A DNA stretch of 64,000 nt. Origin: Bradyrhizobium rifense. GTDB lineage: Bacteria > Pseudomonadota > Alphaproteobacteria > Rhizobiales > Xanthobacteraceae. This document shows positions 52,210-61,041 of this stretch, piece by piece. Under the pieces are notes generated by a model. The model saw only the letters and a list, made by a program, of their open reading frames with translations, ran no database searches and was not told the DNA's origin. Position 1 is the first letter of the stretch; each line of letters opens with the position of its first letter. The DNA lies in the NCBI RefSeq assembly GCF_008123425.1, contig NZ_VSSS01000051.1:226447-290446 (forward strand), written 5' to 3'. The position numbers were made by a program, and so were the translations under genes.

Positions 52210-53607
52210 GTGACAATGCTCGTCGAGCGCCTCGTCTCGCCTGCCGCGCCATCGCGTGCCCGCAGCCAGCGTGAGACCGAAACCGTTCAGTTTGCACAGG
52301 CGGCACTCGAAGCCGGCAAGCAGGAGGGCCTGCAACTAGCCGTACGGGCGCGCTATGTCGCGCTCGGCGTCATCGCCTGTCTGCTGCCGGCCATCAACCC
52401 GGCATGGGAGCAGCTTTACTACGTGGCGCTGCTCGGCCTGTTCGCACTGATCGGCTGGGCCCAGGTCAGGGTTGGGCGGGTCGGCGTGTCGCGGTCGGAA
52501 TTAGCGCTTTTGTTCTGCGACCTGGCGCTGCTCACATTCGTCATCGTCGTCCCGAACCCCTTCGGCACGACACACTGGCCGGTGCCGATGCAATACCATT
52601 TCGGCAACTTCATCTACTTCTTCGTGCTGCTCTCGACCGCCACGCTGGCCTATTCCTGGCGAACCGTGGTTGCGGTCGGAATATGGACCGCAGCGCTCTG
52701 GGTGATCGGCCTGGCCTGGGTGTGGTGGCAACCTGATCGCGATCCCGCACTGACCGCCCGCATTGCGGACGCGGTGGGTAGCGATCACAGGCTGTTCGCG
52801 CTGATCTCGCCCGCCGCGATCGGATTCGGCCTCCGCATCCAGGAAATCGTCGTCTTCATGATCGTCGCCGTGACGCTGGCGCTCGCGGTTCGCCGCAGCA
52901 ACGATCTGCTGATCCGGCATGCCGCGGTGGAACGGGAACGCGGCAATCTTGCGCGCTACTTCTCGCCCAATGTCGTGACCGAATTGTCGAAGCACGACGA
53001 GCCACTGAAGCAGGTGCGTACACAGGACGTCGCGGTGCTGTTCGTCGACATCGTCGGCTTCACCGCCTTTGCCGATGTGCGTCCCCCGGAGGAGGTGGTA
53101 CGGACGTTGCGCGAATTCCACGGATTGATGGAGCAGGAGGTTTTCCGTCACGACGGCACGTTGGACAAATATCTGGGTGACGGATTGATGGCGACATTCG
53201 GCACGCCCTTCGCCGGCACGCACGACGCAAGCAACGCGCTGCGCTGCGCCCAGGCCATGATTGCGGCGGCGGACGGGTGGAGCGCGCGGCGAAGAGCATC
53301 CGGTGAGCCGCCGATGCACGTCAGCTTTGGCCTGCATTACGGGCCGGTCGTACTCGGCGACATCGGGCACACCTGTCTGGAATTCGCCGTGATCGGCGCG
53401 ACCGTCAACGCCGCAAGCCGCCTCGAAGCACTGACGCGCACGCTCGACTGCGCGCTGGTGGCAAGCCATGATCTCGTCAGCCGCGCCAAGCTGGAGCTCG
53501 GCAGCACAGCCGAGACATTTGCATCGTTGATCGCCCTGGATCCTCAAGCGATCCGCGGGCTCGAGCGGCCGATCGCGATCTGGACCCAGCCGCGCGCGGT
53601 GCCGTAG
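52210..53607 (+). CDS. membrane class III adenylate/guanylate cyclase
   Basis: 465 residues from a GTG with GGAG 8 nt upstream (an ATG at 52153 is the alternative). About six membrane helices (roughly residues 45-250) precede a cyclase homology domain: DVAVLFVDIVGFTAFADVRPPEEVV with the first metal Asp, LDKYLGDGLMATFG with the second, and GLHYGPVVLGDIG. It makes cyclic AMP or GMP; the substrate-selecting residues cannot be assigned safely by eye. The membrane part may be a sensor. Ends in a strong shared terminator with CarD. Confidence 0.9.
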   Translation: MTMLVERLVSPAAPSRARSQRETETVQFAQAALEAGKQEGLQLAVRARYVALGVIACLLPAINPAWEQLYYVALLGLFALIGWAQVRVGRVGVSRSELALLFCDLALLTFVIVVPNPFGTTHWPVPMQYHFGNFIYFFVLLSTATLAYSWRTVVAVGIWTAALWVIGLAWVWWQPDRDPALTARIADAVGSDHRLFALISPAAIGFGLRIQEIVVFMIVAVTLALAVRRSNDLLIRHAAVERERGNLARYFSPNVVTELSKHDEPLKQVRTQDVAVLFVDIVGFTAFADVRPPEEVVRTLREFHGLMEQEVFRHDGTLDKYLGDGLMATFGTPFAGTHDASNALRCAQAMIAAADGWSARRRASGEPPMHVSFGLHYGPVVLGDIGHTCLEFAVIGATVNAASRLEALTRTLDCALVASHDLVSRAKLELGSTAETFASLIALDPQAIRGLERPIAIWTQPRAVP

Positions 53608-53643
53608 GGCAAGGCTCGAGCGCCGCTTGCATCACAAACAAAA

Positions 53644-53671
53644 AAGCCCGGCCAAGCGGCCGGGCTTTTGA
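53644..53671. terminator. bidirectional intrinsic terminator
   Basis: A perfect 10-bp stem (AAGCCCGGCC at 53644-53653 and GGCCGGGCTT at 53658-53667, loop AAGC) with flanking A-run and T-run, lying between the convergent cyclase and CarD genes. It can terminate both. Confidence 0.9.
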
Positions 53672-53692
53672 TCTCTTGCCTAGACGAGCCGC

Positions 53693-54493
53693 TTACGCGG
53701 CCTCGTCGGCGACCGTGGTGCCGTCGCCATCGGTCTCGTCGGTATCGCCGTCGGCATCCGTATCGCCCTCGCCTTCGGCGGCTTCCGCCTTGGCGTTGCG
53801 GCGCGGGCTCTTGGCGAGCTGGGCCTCGATCTCCTTGACCGCTTCGGTCTCGGTCGAGTGCTGCACCACCGCGATCTCGCGGGAGAGACGATCGAGCGCG
53901 GCTTCATAGAGCTGACGTTCAGAGTAGGACTGCTCCGGCTGCGACTCCGAGCGATAGAGGTCGCGCACGACTTCCGCGATCGCGACGATGTCGCCCGAGT
54001 TGATCTTCGCTTCGTATTCCTGGGCGCGGCGGGACCACATGGTGCGCTTGACGCGGGCGCGGCCCTTGAGGGTCTCGAGCGCCTTCTTGACCAGCGCGGG
54101 CTCGGACAGCTTGCGCATGCCGACGTTGGCGACCTTGGCGGTCGGAACGCGCAGCGTCATCTTGTCCTTGATAAAGTTGATGACGAACAGCTCGAGCTTC
54201 GCGCCGGCGATCTCCTGCTCCTCGATGGCCAGGATCTGGCCGACGCCGTGAGCGGGATAGACGACGAATTCATTGGCCTTGAAGCCCTGACGCTGGGTCA
54301 CGACCTTCTTTTCCTCGACCTTCGGCGCGGGTGCAGCGGCCTTCACGACCGGCTTGGCAGCAGCAACGGGGGCCTTGGCGGGGGCGGCAGCAACAGGAGC
54401 CTTCGGAGCAACAGGCTTGGCAGCGGGAGCCTTGGCAGCAGCAGGCTTTGCAACGGTCGCTTTCGCGGCCGGTTTGGCAGTCTTGTTAGGCAT
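53693..54493 (-). CDS. CarD-family transcriptional regulator
   Basis: 266 residues from the ATG at 54493. An Ala/Lys/Pro-rich N-terminal tail (about residues 1-65, AKPAAKATVAKPAAAKAPAA) leads into the RNA-polymerase-binding CarD/Tudor domain (FVVYPAHGVGQILAIEEQEIAG, LFVINFIKDKMTLRVPTAKV) and a helical DNA-binding region (RRAQEYEAKINSGDIVAIAEVVRDLYR). The C terminus is acidic (GEGDTDADGDTDETDGDG). The frame is open to another ATG at 54694, which would add 67 Lys/Ser/Ala-rich residues. Affects rRNA and stress promoters through RNA polymerase. Confidence 0.9.
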   Translation of the reverse strand: MPNKTAKPAAKATVAKPAAAKAPAAKPVAPKAPVAAAPAKAPVAAAKPVVKAAAPAPKVEEKKVVTQRQGFKANEFVVYPAHGVGQILAIEEQEIAGAKLELFVINFIKDKMTLRVPTAKVANVGMRKLSEPALVKKALETLKGRARVKRTMWSRRAQEYEAKINSGDIVAIAEVVRDLYRSESQPEQSYSERQLYEAALDRLSREIAVVQHSTETEAVKEIEAQLAKSPRRNAKAEAAEGEGDTDADGDTDETDGDGTTVADEAA

Positions 54494-54843
54494 TGCGCTT
54501 CTTTTGTTCTTCGAGGACTTTGCAGCCGGCGGCGCCTTGGCAGCGGCCCGACCCTTGGATGCGCTACGGCTGGCCGCGGCGACTTTTTTGGCCTCCTTAT
54601 GGGAAGCCCTCGCTGAAGTACTCTTTTTACGCGTTTTCTGTGACACAGCCTGCGCGCGGAAACTGCCACGCCCCTGTTCGACATTTGGTTTCACGGGAAC
54701 CCAACGGGGCCAACTGGGCTGATCGGGGGTTCAGCTTAATGTGCCCAATATAGCACATTTCCCGCAAAAATCAATGATTTAGGGGTCTTCAGGGCTGGTT
54801 TTCGACGCTGACGAAGGTATTAGGGTTAAGTTTGCGACGGAAT

Positions 54844-55182
54844 TTAGTCTCCGGAGCCGGGGTTCGGAGAAAAATATTTTTCGAACTTCCCTTCCACCCC
54901 ATCGAATTCCTTCGCGTCGTCGGGTGATTCTTTCTTCTGGGTGATGTTCGGCCAGCTCTTGGCGTACTGGGTGTTCACTTCCAGCCACTTTTCGAGGCCC
55001 GGTTCCGTGTCCGGCTTGATGGCGTCGGCGGGGCATTCCGGCTCGCACACGCCGCAATCGATGCACTCGTCAGGATGGATGACGAGCATGTTCTCGCCCT
55101 CGTAGAAACAGTCGACCGGGCAGACCTCGACGCAGTCGGTGTACTTGCACTTGATGCACGCTTCAGTGACGACGTAAGTCAT
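54844..55182 (-). CDS. fdxA: 7Fe ferredoxin
   Basis: 112 residues. Two cluster motifs near the N terminus: CIKCKYTDCVEVCPVDCF (3Fe-4S type, with Cys8-x2-Cys and further Cys) and CIDCGVCEPECPADAI (4Fe-4S). This is the FdxA arrangement of alphaproteobacteria. The C-terminal 45 residues are hydrophilic. Cytoplasmic electron carrier; partner unknown. Upstream of CarD on the same strand, separated by about 150 bp that hold the carD promoter region. Confidence 0.96.
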   Translation of the reverse strand: MTYVVTEACIKCKYTDCVEVCPVDCFYEGENMLVIHPDECIDCGVCEPECPADAIKPDTEPGLEKWLEVNTQYAKSWPNITQKKESPDDAKEFDGVEGKFEKYFSPNPGSGD

Positions 55183-55318
55183 CCAACGCTCCGAAAGGCT
55201 CTCTAGAAAGTCGCGGCTTGCGTAGCGCGGATGGCCCGGCGCTGCAAGATCAGGAAGCCCCGATCATGACGGCTTTATGCCCTTGATCGACCAAGAAATG
55301 AACTCGAAGCGCAATTAA

Positions 55319-55591
55319 TTACTCTTTGCGTTCACCGAGCTCCTCGTAGAGCACGCGCGCCGAGGCCGCATCGCCGCGGCGCTCGTTGAAGCCGGTCACC
55401 TTCAACACACGCACGGTGCGATCGAGCGCGACGGTGATGACGTCGCCGATCTTGATCGCGTGGCCCGGCGATTTCTCGCGCGTGCCGTTGATGCGGACGT
55501 GACCGGACTCGACGAGCTCAGCCGCGGAGGTGCGCGCCTTCACCACCCGCGCGTGCCACAGCCATTTATCGAGGCGCTGCCGCTCGGTCGT
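55319..55591 (-). CDS. S4-domain RNA-binding protein (Hsp15-like), ACG start
   Basis: 90 residues read from ACG at 55591-55589. The sequence TERQRLDKWLWHARVVKART, SAAELVESGHVRINGTREKS and GDVITVALDRTVRVLKV is a complete S4 RNA-binding domain as in Hsp15. AGGAG at 55599-55603 (minus strand) is 7 nt from this ACG, an ideal spacing, and no ATG, GTG or TTG occurs before the GTG at 55546, which would cut off half the domain. A one-base ATG-to-ACG change seems likely. Directly follows the helicase gene. Confidence 0.75.
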   Translation of the reverse strand, partial: TTERQRLDKWLWHARVVKARTSAAELVESGHVRINGTREKSPGHAIKIGDVITVALDRTVRVLKVTGFNERRGDAASARVLYEELGERKE

Positions 55592-55595
55592 GGGA

Positions 55596-58500
55596 TCACT
55601 CCTTGCGACCGGACAGCTGCTCCTTCAGCGCAGCGAGCTTCGCGAAGGGCGAGTTCGGATCGACCGGGCGATCGCGCTCGCGCGGATTCGCGCTCGAGGC
55701 GTAGGGACGCAGCGACGGACCGCCCTGACGGTCGCGCCCCTTGTCGCGATCACGACCACGATTGTCGCGGCCCTTGTCGCGATCGCCGCCGAACTTCTTG
55801 TTGTCGCGGTTGCGATCCTTGTTGTCGCGATCCTTGCCTTGATCTCGACCTTGGAAGCTGCGGTTCCTGTCGTCGCGCCCTTCCGGACGCGGCGCACCTT
55901 CGGCACCACCTTCGCGCGGCTTGCGGAAGTCCTTGGCCCCATCTCTGCGATGACCGCCGTGGCGATGACGCTGCTCGCCGCGCTTCTCGCCGTCGGCTGA
56001 TTGCGCCGCTTCACCTTCGGCGGGCGCGGCCCCTGCTTCAGTACCGGCCTGCGGACGCTGGTTGTTGTTGTGACGTTGATGGCGATGGCGCTCGTGGCGC
56101 GGCTTGCGATCCTCGTGACGGCCACCGGGACGCCAGACTTCGACGAGCTCCGGCTCGGCGGGCGCCGCCGCAGCCTCAGGCACAACAGTATCGGGCGCTT
56201 CGGCATCGGGCGACGCAGCGGCTTCGGTTGCAGCGATCTCGGCCGGAGCGGCTTCAGCAGCAGTCTCTTCAGCAACAGCCTCGGCGGGAGCAGCAGCTTC
56301 TTCCGCCGGCGGCGCGATGCCGGGGGCATCTTCGGGCGTAAAAGGCGCTTCGGGCGAAGCTTCGAGCGCAGGCTCTTCGTGCGCAGGCTCGTCGTGCTGC
56401 TCCATGCCGGGCGCGTCTTCGACGGTGACTGGCTCGGCTGCGGCTTCGATCACGGCGTCCACGGGCGCAGCGGCCTCGTCGGTCGCAGGCGTCTCGGCAA
56501 CAGCTTCAGCAGCCGGCGTCTCGGCAGCGGGCGCAACCGGCTTCGGCGGCAGCGGCGCACGCTTCTCCATGCGATAGCCGAGCGCGCGCAGCACCGAGGC
56601 AAAATCTTCGCCGGCGGAGCCGGTGAGCGAGGTCATCGCCTGCGTCACCACGAAGCCGCGGCCGTCGAACGCGCCGGCGGGCTTTTCGCCGGGCGCGTTG
56701 TCGCGCCAGGCCAGCGCCGGACGGATCAGATCGGCCAGGCGCTCCAGGATGTCGACGCGAACGGCGCGCTCGCCGGCCTGCTTGTAGCCGAGCACGCGAT
56801 AGGCATCGCGCGGCAGCTGCTTGTCGACCGGGAACGAGGTGCGGCCCGACGATGCCAGATGCTGAGCGCCCGACAGTGCCGAGAGATCGACATTGTCCTG
56901 CTTCAGCGCCCAGAGCAGCGCGGCCAGCGCACGCGCGGCGGGCTTCAGGATGCCGGGGAAATAGATGTGATAGGCGCCGAAGCGGACGCCGTACTTGCGA
57001 AGCGTCGCGCGCGAGGGCTGGTCGAGATCCTTCAGCTCGTTGGCGATCTTCGGCCGTTCCAGCACGCCGAGCGCCTCGACCAGCTGGTAGGCGATGCCAC
57101 GAGCGATGCCGGTGACGTCCTCGGCCTTCGACAGCTCGAACATCGGCCCGAGCAGCTTTTCGATATGCGTCTTGAGCCAGAGGTCGAGCCGCGCCTGCAC
57201 CTTCTCACGGGGGCTCCCTGTCAGCCGCTCGTCGGAGATGATGCGGATGCGCGGATGCAGCGCCTCCTCTGCGGCGGTCAGCCGCGCCACCGCGTCGCCG
57301 GTCCAGCGGATGGTGCCGTCGGAGGTCAGCACGAACTGATCGTCCGGCGCGTTGCCGAGTCGTTCGGCACGCGTGTTGATCTCGCCGGCGAGCACCGCTT
57401 GCGCGGCAGCCTGCAAGGCTTTCGCATCGGAGCCGGCTTCCGCCGCATCCGGTGCAAAGGTGAAGCCATCGAGGCGGCCGATGACATGGCCTTCGACGAT
57501 GACTTCGCCGGTCTTGCCGATTTCCGTATTCAAGCTCGTGTTCTCCCGCAGGCGGCGCATCAATACACTGGTCCGGCGATCAACGAAACGCTCAGTCAAG
57601 CGTTCATGGAGCGCATCCGATAATTTATTTTCGACCTCGCGGGCGATCCCCTGCCAGCGTTCGGGGTCTTTCAGCCAGTCCGGGCGGTTGGCGACGAAGG
57701 TCCAGGTGCGAATCTGAGCGATCCGGGCCGACAGCGTGTCGATATCGCCGTCGATACGGTCGGCCTGGTCGATCTGGGCCGCAAACCAGGAATCGGGGAT
57801 GCAGCCCTTCTGCATCAGGAAGCCGTAGAGCGTGGTGACGAGCTCGGCATGGGCCGCCGGCGACAGTTTTCGGTAGTCCGGGACCTGGCAGGCCTCCCAG
57901 AGCCGCTCCACCGCTTCCTTGCCATGCGCGACATCGCGCACCTCGACGTCGCGGGCGGCATGGTCGAGCACGCGCATGTCCTCGGCGATGGGCGCCCGCG
58001 TCAGCGCCTCATGGCCGGGGCCGAGGTTCAGCGACACCTGGAGTGCGCCGAGGGAGGAGAAATCCAGCTTGGTGTTGCGCCATTGCAGCATCTTCACGGG
58101 GTCGAAGATGTGGTTCTGGAGCGCGTTCACCAGCTCGGGCTCGAACGGGCCGCAGCGGCCTGTGGTGCCAAAAGTGCCGTTGCGCGTGGCGCGACCGGCG
58201 CGGCCGGCGACCTGCGCGAACTCGGCCGGCGTCAGGCGGCGGAACTGATAGCCGTCGAACTTGCGGTCGGAGGCAAAGGCGACGTGGTCGACGTCGAGAT
58301 TGAGGCCCATGCCGACGGCGTCGGTGGCGACGAGATAGTCGACGTCGCCGTTCTGGAACATCTCGACCTGCGCATTGCGCGTGCGCGGCGATAGCGAGCC
58401 CAGCACCACGGCGGCGCCGCCATGCTGGCGCTTGATCAGCTCGGCGATGGCGTAGACCTCGTCGGCCGAGAACGCGACGATCGCCGTCCGGCGCGGCTGG

Positions 58501-59030
58501 CGCGTGATCTTGCGGTCGCCAGCGAATTCGAGCTGCGACAGCCGCGGCCGGGTGATCATGGAAACGCCGGGCAAGAGGCGCTCGATGATCGGGCGCATCG
58601 TCGCTGCGCCCAGCAGCAGCGTCTCGTCGCGGCCGCGGCGGTTGAGGATGCGGTCGGTGAAGACGTGGCCGCGTTCGAGGTCGGAGGCGATCTGGATCTC
58701 GTCGACGGCGAGGAAGGAGACGTCGAGGTCGCGCGGCATCGCCTCGACCGTCGACACCCAATAGCGCGGGTTCTTCGGCTTGATCTTCTCCTCGCCCGTC
58801 ACCAGCGCGACGGCGTCGGCGCCGACGCGCCCGACGATCTTGTTATAGACCTCGCGCGCCAACAGCCGCAGCGGCAGGCCGATCATGCCCGAGGAATGCG
58901 CCAGCATCCGTTCGATGGCGAGATGGGTCTTGCCGGTGTTGGTCGGCCCGAGCACCGCAGTGACGCCAGCGCCAGGCACTCGATCGGACAGCGCGCGCTC
59001 GGAGGCGAAGGGGGAAGAAGAAAAGGCCAT
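55596..59030 (-). CDS. SUV3-like ATP-dependent RNA helicase with long disordered tail
   Basis: 1144 residues. Helicase core: Walker A GPTNTGKT (28-35), motif II VDEIQ (about 112), LATDAVGMGLNLDVDH and VAGRAGRATRNGTFG, then a SUV3-type C-terminal region. From about residue 850 the chain becomes Ala/Glu/Pro-rich and acidic, and from about 1020 it becomes basic, Arg/Asp/Gly-rich (DRDKGRDNRGRDRDKGRDRQ). Such tails may mediate RNA or protein binding. Starts at 59030 (MAFSSSPF). Probably co-transcribed with the S4 gene. Confidence 0.92.
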   Translation of the reverse strand: MAFSSSPFASERALSDRVPGAGVTAVLGPTNTGKTHLAIERMLAHSSGMIGLPLRLLAREVYNKIVGRVGADAVALVTGEEKIKPKNPRYWVSTVEAMPRDLDVSFLAVDEIQIASDLERGHVFTDRILNRRGRDETLLLGAATMRPIIERLLPGVSMITRPRLSQLEFAGDRKITRQPRRTAIVAFSADEVYAIAELIKRQHGGAAVVLGSLSPRTRNAQVEMFQNGDVDYLVATDAVGMGLNLDVDHVAFASDRKFDGYQFRRLTPAEFAQVAGRAGRATRNGTFGTTGRCGPFEPELVNALQNHIFDPVKMLQWRNTKLDFSSLGALQVSLNLGPGHEALTRAPIAEDMRVLDHAARDVEVRDVAHGKEAVERLWEACQVPDYRKLSPAAHAELVTTLYGFLMQKGCIPDSWFAAQIDQADRIDGDIDTLSARIAQIRTWTFVANRPDWLKDPERWQGIAREVENKLSDALHERLTERFVDRRTSVLMRRLRENTSLNTEIGKTGEVIVEGHVIGRLDGFTFAPDAAEAGSDAKALQAAAQAVLAGEINTRAERLGNAPDDQFVLTSDGTIRWTGDAVARLTAAEEALHPRIRIISDERLTGSPREKVQARLDLWLKTHIEKLLGPMFELSKAEDVTGIARGIAYQLVEALGVLERPKIANELKDLDQPSRATLRKYGVRFGAYHIYFPGILKPAARALAALLWALKQDNVDLSALSGAQHLASSGRTSFPVDKQLPRDAYRVLGYKQAGERAVRVDILERLADLIRPALAWRDNAPGEKPAGAFDGRGFVVTQAMTSLTGSAGEDFASVLRALGYRMEKRAPLPPKPVAPAAETPAAEAVAETPATDEAAAPVDAVIEAAAEPVTVEDAPGMEQHDEPAHEEPALEASPEAPFTPEDAPGIAPPAEEAAAPAEAVAEETAAEAAPAEIAATEAAASPDAEAPDTVVPEAAAAPAEPELVEVWRPGGRHEDRKPRHERHRHQRHNNNQRPQAGTEAGAAPAEGEAAQSADGEKRGEQRHRHGGHRRDGAKDFRKPREGGAEGAPRPEGRDDRNRSFQGRDQGKDRDNKDRNRDNKKFGGDRDKGRDNRGRDRDKGRDRQGGPSLRPYASSANPRERDRPVDPNSPFAKLAALKEQLSGRKE

Positions 59031-59107
59031 GTCTGAATGATTAGGTAGTGGCGATTGGGGCGAATGTCAGTGCTGTTTGGGGCGGCGGGGTGCTGGGCGC
59101 TTGGAAG

Positions 59108-59244
59108 TCACCTCGCCCCGCTTGCGGGGAGAGGTCGGCGCGTAGCGCCGGGTGAGGGGGACTCTCCGCGAGTCCATCTGTCACCGCATCCGTGGAAACA
59201 GCCCCTCACCCCAACCCTCTCCCCGTAAGAACGGGGCGAGGGAG
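59108..59244. repeat. dispersed repeat, family 2 (copy A)
   Basis: Contains ACCTCGCCCCGCTTGCGGGG with GAGAGGTCGGCGCG, and at the other end CCCCTCACCCCAACCCTCTC with CCCCGTAAGAACGGGGCGAG. These arms are characteristic of the second common intergenic repeat in this type of genome. Copy B is at 60744-60873. Part of the long interval 59031-59691 that has no gene on either strand that I can support. Confidence 0.75.
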
Positions 59245-59320
59245 AACAGAGAGCCGTCCAAATCCCGCGCAACTGTCTCACTTTGCGACGCTTTTCCCTG
59301 TCCGCTTTAAGCTTCGGAAC

Positions 59321-59519
59321 GACTCTAGAACGAATCGCGGCCGAATCGCTGACTCCCCGGTGAGTCCTGTTACGTTCACGCAACATGTCGCGGGACTCTG
59401 TTTCCATCGCACTAGATGGAGTTTTGGGGCGCCGCACAAGCGACGATTTGGTGACGGATTCCGTTAAGTTGGGGATGGCGCGGAGTCGAATCAGAATCGG
59501 GGAGGAGTCAAATGGATTC
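59321..59519. promoter_or_regulatory. dense GANTC (CcrM-type) site cluster
   Basis: Twelve GANTC sites in 199 bp at 59321, 59332, 59343, 59351, 59362, 59394, 59457, 59483, 59488, 59494, 59505 and 59515, where fewer than one is expected by chance. Several are spaced 11 bp apart. The region lies about 300-490 bp upstream of the helicase gene. It also includes an 18-bp near-palindrome TGTTACGTTCACGCAACA at 59368-59385. The function is unknown; CcrM methylation and GcrA-type control are plausible. Confidence 0.75.
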
Positions 59520-59601
59520 CCCGGAAAGCGGCTGCTCCAACTCATTTCGCGAAAACAACCCCATGCACAGTAGGTAAGTCGTTGATATTGCTGAGCGGGA
59601 T

Positions 59602-59681
59602 CGTAGCCCGCATGGAGCGGAGCGGAATGCGGGGAGCCAAAGCGAAAAATCCCGGATTGCGCTGCGCTCCATCCAGGCTAC
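59602..59681. repeat. dispersed repeat, family 3
   Basis: CGTAGCCCGCATGGAGCG near the left and CGCTCCATCCAGGCTAC near the right form the arms of an inverted repeat, a third intergenic repeat type in this window. It ends 11 nt before the stop of the DUF3108 gene. Confidence 0.65.
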
Positions 59682-59691
59682 AGCGGCGACC

Positions 59692-60555
59692 CTACTGCGT
59701 CTTCGCCACCCTTGGCGGCTGGGCGGTGGTGATGAAGCTGGTCGCTTCCAGCATCGCGGGTCCCAGCGGTGTCGGCACCTTCAGCCAGAACGGGACCAGG
59801 ATCCGTGTGCCCGCCACGGGCGCAAACGCGATCTCGATGTTGCGCTGGGCGGCGAGGTATTTGATCACGGGCCGGTCGGGGATGTAGCCGGCGACCGGCA
59901 CGAAATAGAGCGCGCAGACCACGACCGGGCCGTGATAGCCCTTCTCGGCCTTCACATTCTCCATGCGCTTGAAATCGAGCTTCAGCTCGTAGCGCATGCG
60001 GCCGTCGAACACGGGCGCGCTGCCGTGGCAGGCCTCGGGCGACAAGGGATCGCCGGTGCCGGGTACGCGCACCAGCGAGGCCGTCATCGGATCGAACACG
60101 CCGCGGCGATGCGCCTCGGTGACGACGATGCGGTCGGCATCGACCGGCGGCTCCGGAATGATGCCGAACTCCTTCACATTGCCCTTGTCGAGCGTGATGT
60201 GGATCTCTTCGGTCTTCTTCGAGGTGGTGGTGGAGGCCTGGTAGGCCGACGCGACCAGCGCGCCGTTGACCACGCGCCCCTGCGAGGCGCCGGTGCCCGA
60301 CCCGCCCGCGAACGATTTCAGGATGCCGGTGGTGCCGCCGCTAGCCGCGGCGGAAAACACGTCCTCCTGGATATCGATGTTCCAGGCGCCGCGGCCGACC
60401 GGAATGCCCGACAGCGTCGCTTCATACTGCGCCTCGAGCTTGCCTTGCGCCGCCGCAGGCTCCGCCGCCCACGCCAGCACCAGCCCGCCGACAGCGGCCA
60501 AGGCCAGCCTGCCGGCTGACCGCAGCCGGGGCGGAAAGAGGGGGGACGTGTGCAC
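59692..60555 (-). CDS. DUF3108-domain exported protein
   Basis: About 287 residues from a GTG at 60555; a TTG at 60615 would add 20 residues. A signal peptide ends near AAAQGKLEAQYEATLSG. The mature part matches the DUF3108 pattern: ILKSFAGGSGTGASQGRV, EFGIIPEPPVDADRIVVTEAHRRGVFDPMTASL and RMRYELKLDFKRMENV. The family is periplasmic/beta-rich and of unknown function, present in many rhizobia. Convergent with nothing; the 59031-59691 interval follows its stop. Confidence 0.85.
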   Translation of the reverse strand: MHTSPLFPPRLRSAGRLALAAVGGLVLAWAAEPAAAQGKLEAQYEATLSGIPVGRGAWNIDIQEDVFSAAASGGTTGILKSFAGGSGTGASQGRVVNGALVASAYQASTTTSKKTEEIHITLDKGNVKEFGIIPEPPVDADRIVVTEAHRRGVFDPMTASLVRVPGTGDPLSPEACHGSAPVFDGRMRYELKLDFKRMENVKAEKGYHGPVVVCALYFVPVAGYIPDRPVIKYLAAQRNIEIAFAPVAGTRILVPFWLKVPTPLGPAMLEATSFITTAQPPRVAKTQ

Positions 60556-60743
60556 GAGACGATCCAATCGGGAAGCGAGTGGTTTGTTACTTAAGCCGAA
60601 TCCGGCCGCAAGCAATGTATCCGGGCGCGATAAGCCGGGAACTCACCGGACTCTTTCGGCGTGGATTGCGCCCTTTATGTGATGGTAAGGCGTTTTAAAC
60701 ATTGCCGTTTTGGTGATCGGCCCGTGTCCCCGCCGCGGGCTCC

Positions 60744-60873
60744 GTAACCTCTCCCGCTTGCGGGAGAGGTCGCGCAAAGCGCGGGTGAGGGCTTTCTCCT
60801 CTGGGGGACACTTGCTACGTTCCCACCGCGGCGAGACCCCCACCCCAGCCCTCCCCCGCAAGCGGGAGAGGGG
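60744..60873. repeat. dispersed repeat, family 2 (copy B)
   Basis: TAACCTCTCCCGCTTGCGGG with AGAGGTCGCGCAAAGCGCGG at the left and CCACCCCAGCCCTCCCCCGC with AAGCGGGAGAGGG at the right; the arms pair with each other and match copy A at 59108-59244. Together with the rpmB promoter it fills the gap 60556-61041, where I see no other gene. Confidence 0.7.
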
Positions 60874-60919
60874 GCGCACCACCCGGGCGGCTCCGCCCCC
60901 CAAATCCCCGCCCAAAACC

Positions 60920-60948
60920 TTGACGTCCCGCCGCTTCCCCCCTATACG
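60920..60948 (+). promoter_or_regulatory. sigma-70-type promoter for rpmB
   Basis: TTGACG (60920-60925) and TATACG (60943-60948) are separated by 17 bp, a strong housekeeping promoter about 95 nt before the rpmB start. Confidence 0.7.
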
Positions 60949-61041
60949 TCCGCCCGCTCCCTGCAAGGACAGAGAATTTGCCCCCGTGGCGCCCCGAATG
61001 GCGGCCGCAACTCGTTGGGGGCTCGAACAAGGATTAGTGAG

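Noticed and set aside
59108..59573. Small open frames in the GANTC-rich intergenic region
   Set aside because: They run across dispersed repeats and the GANTC cluster, lack ribosome sites, and resemble no family.
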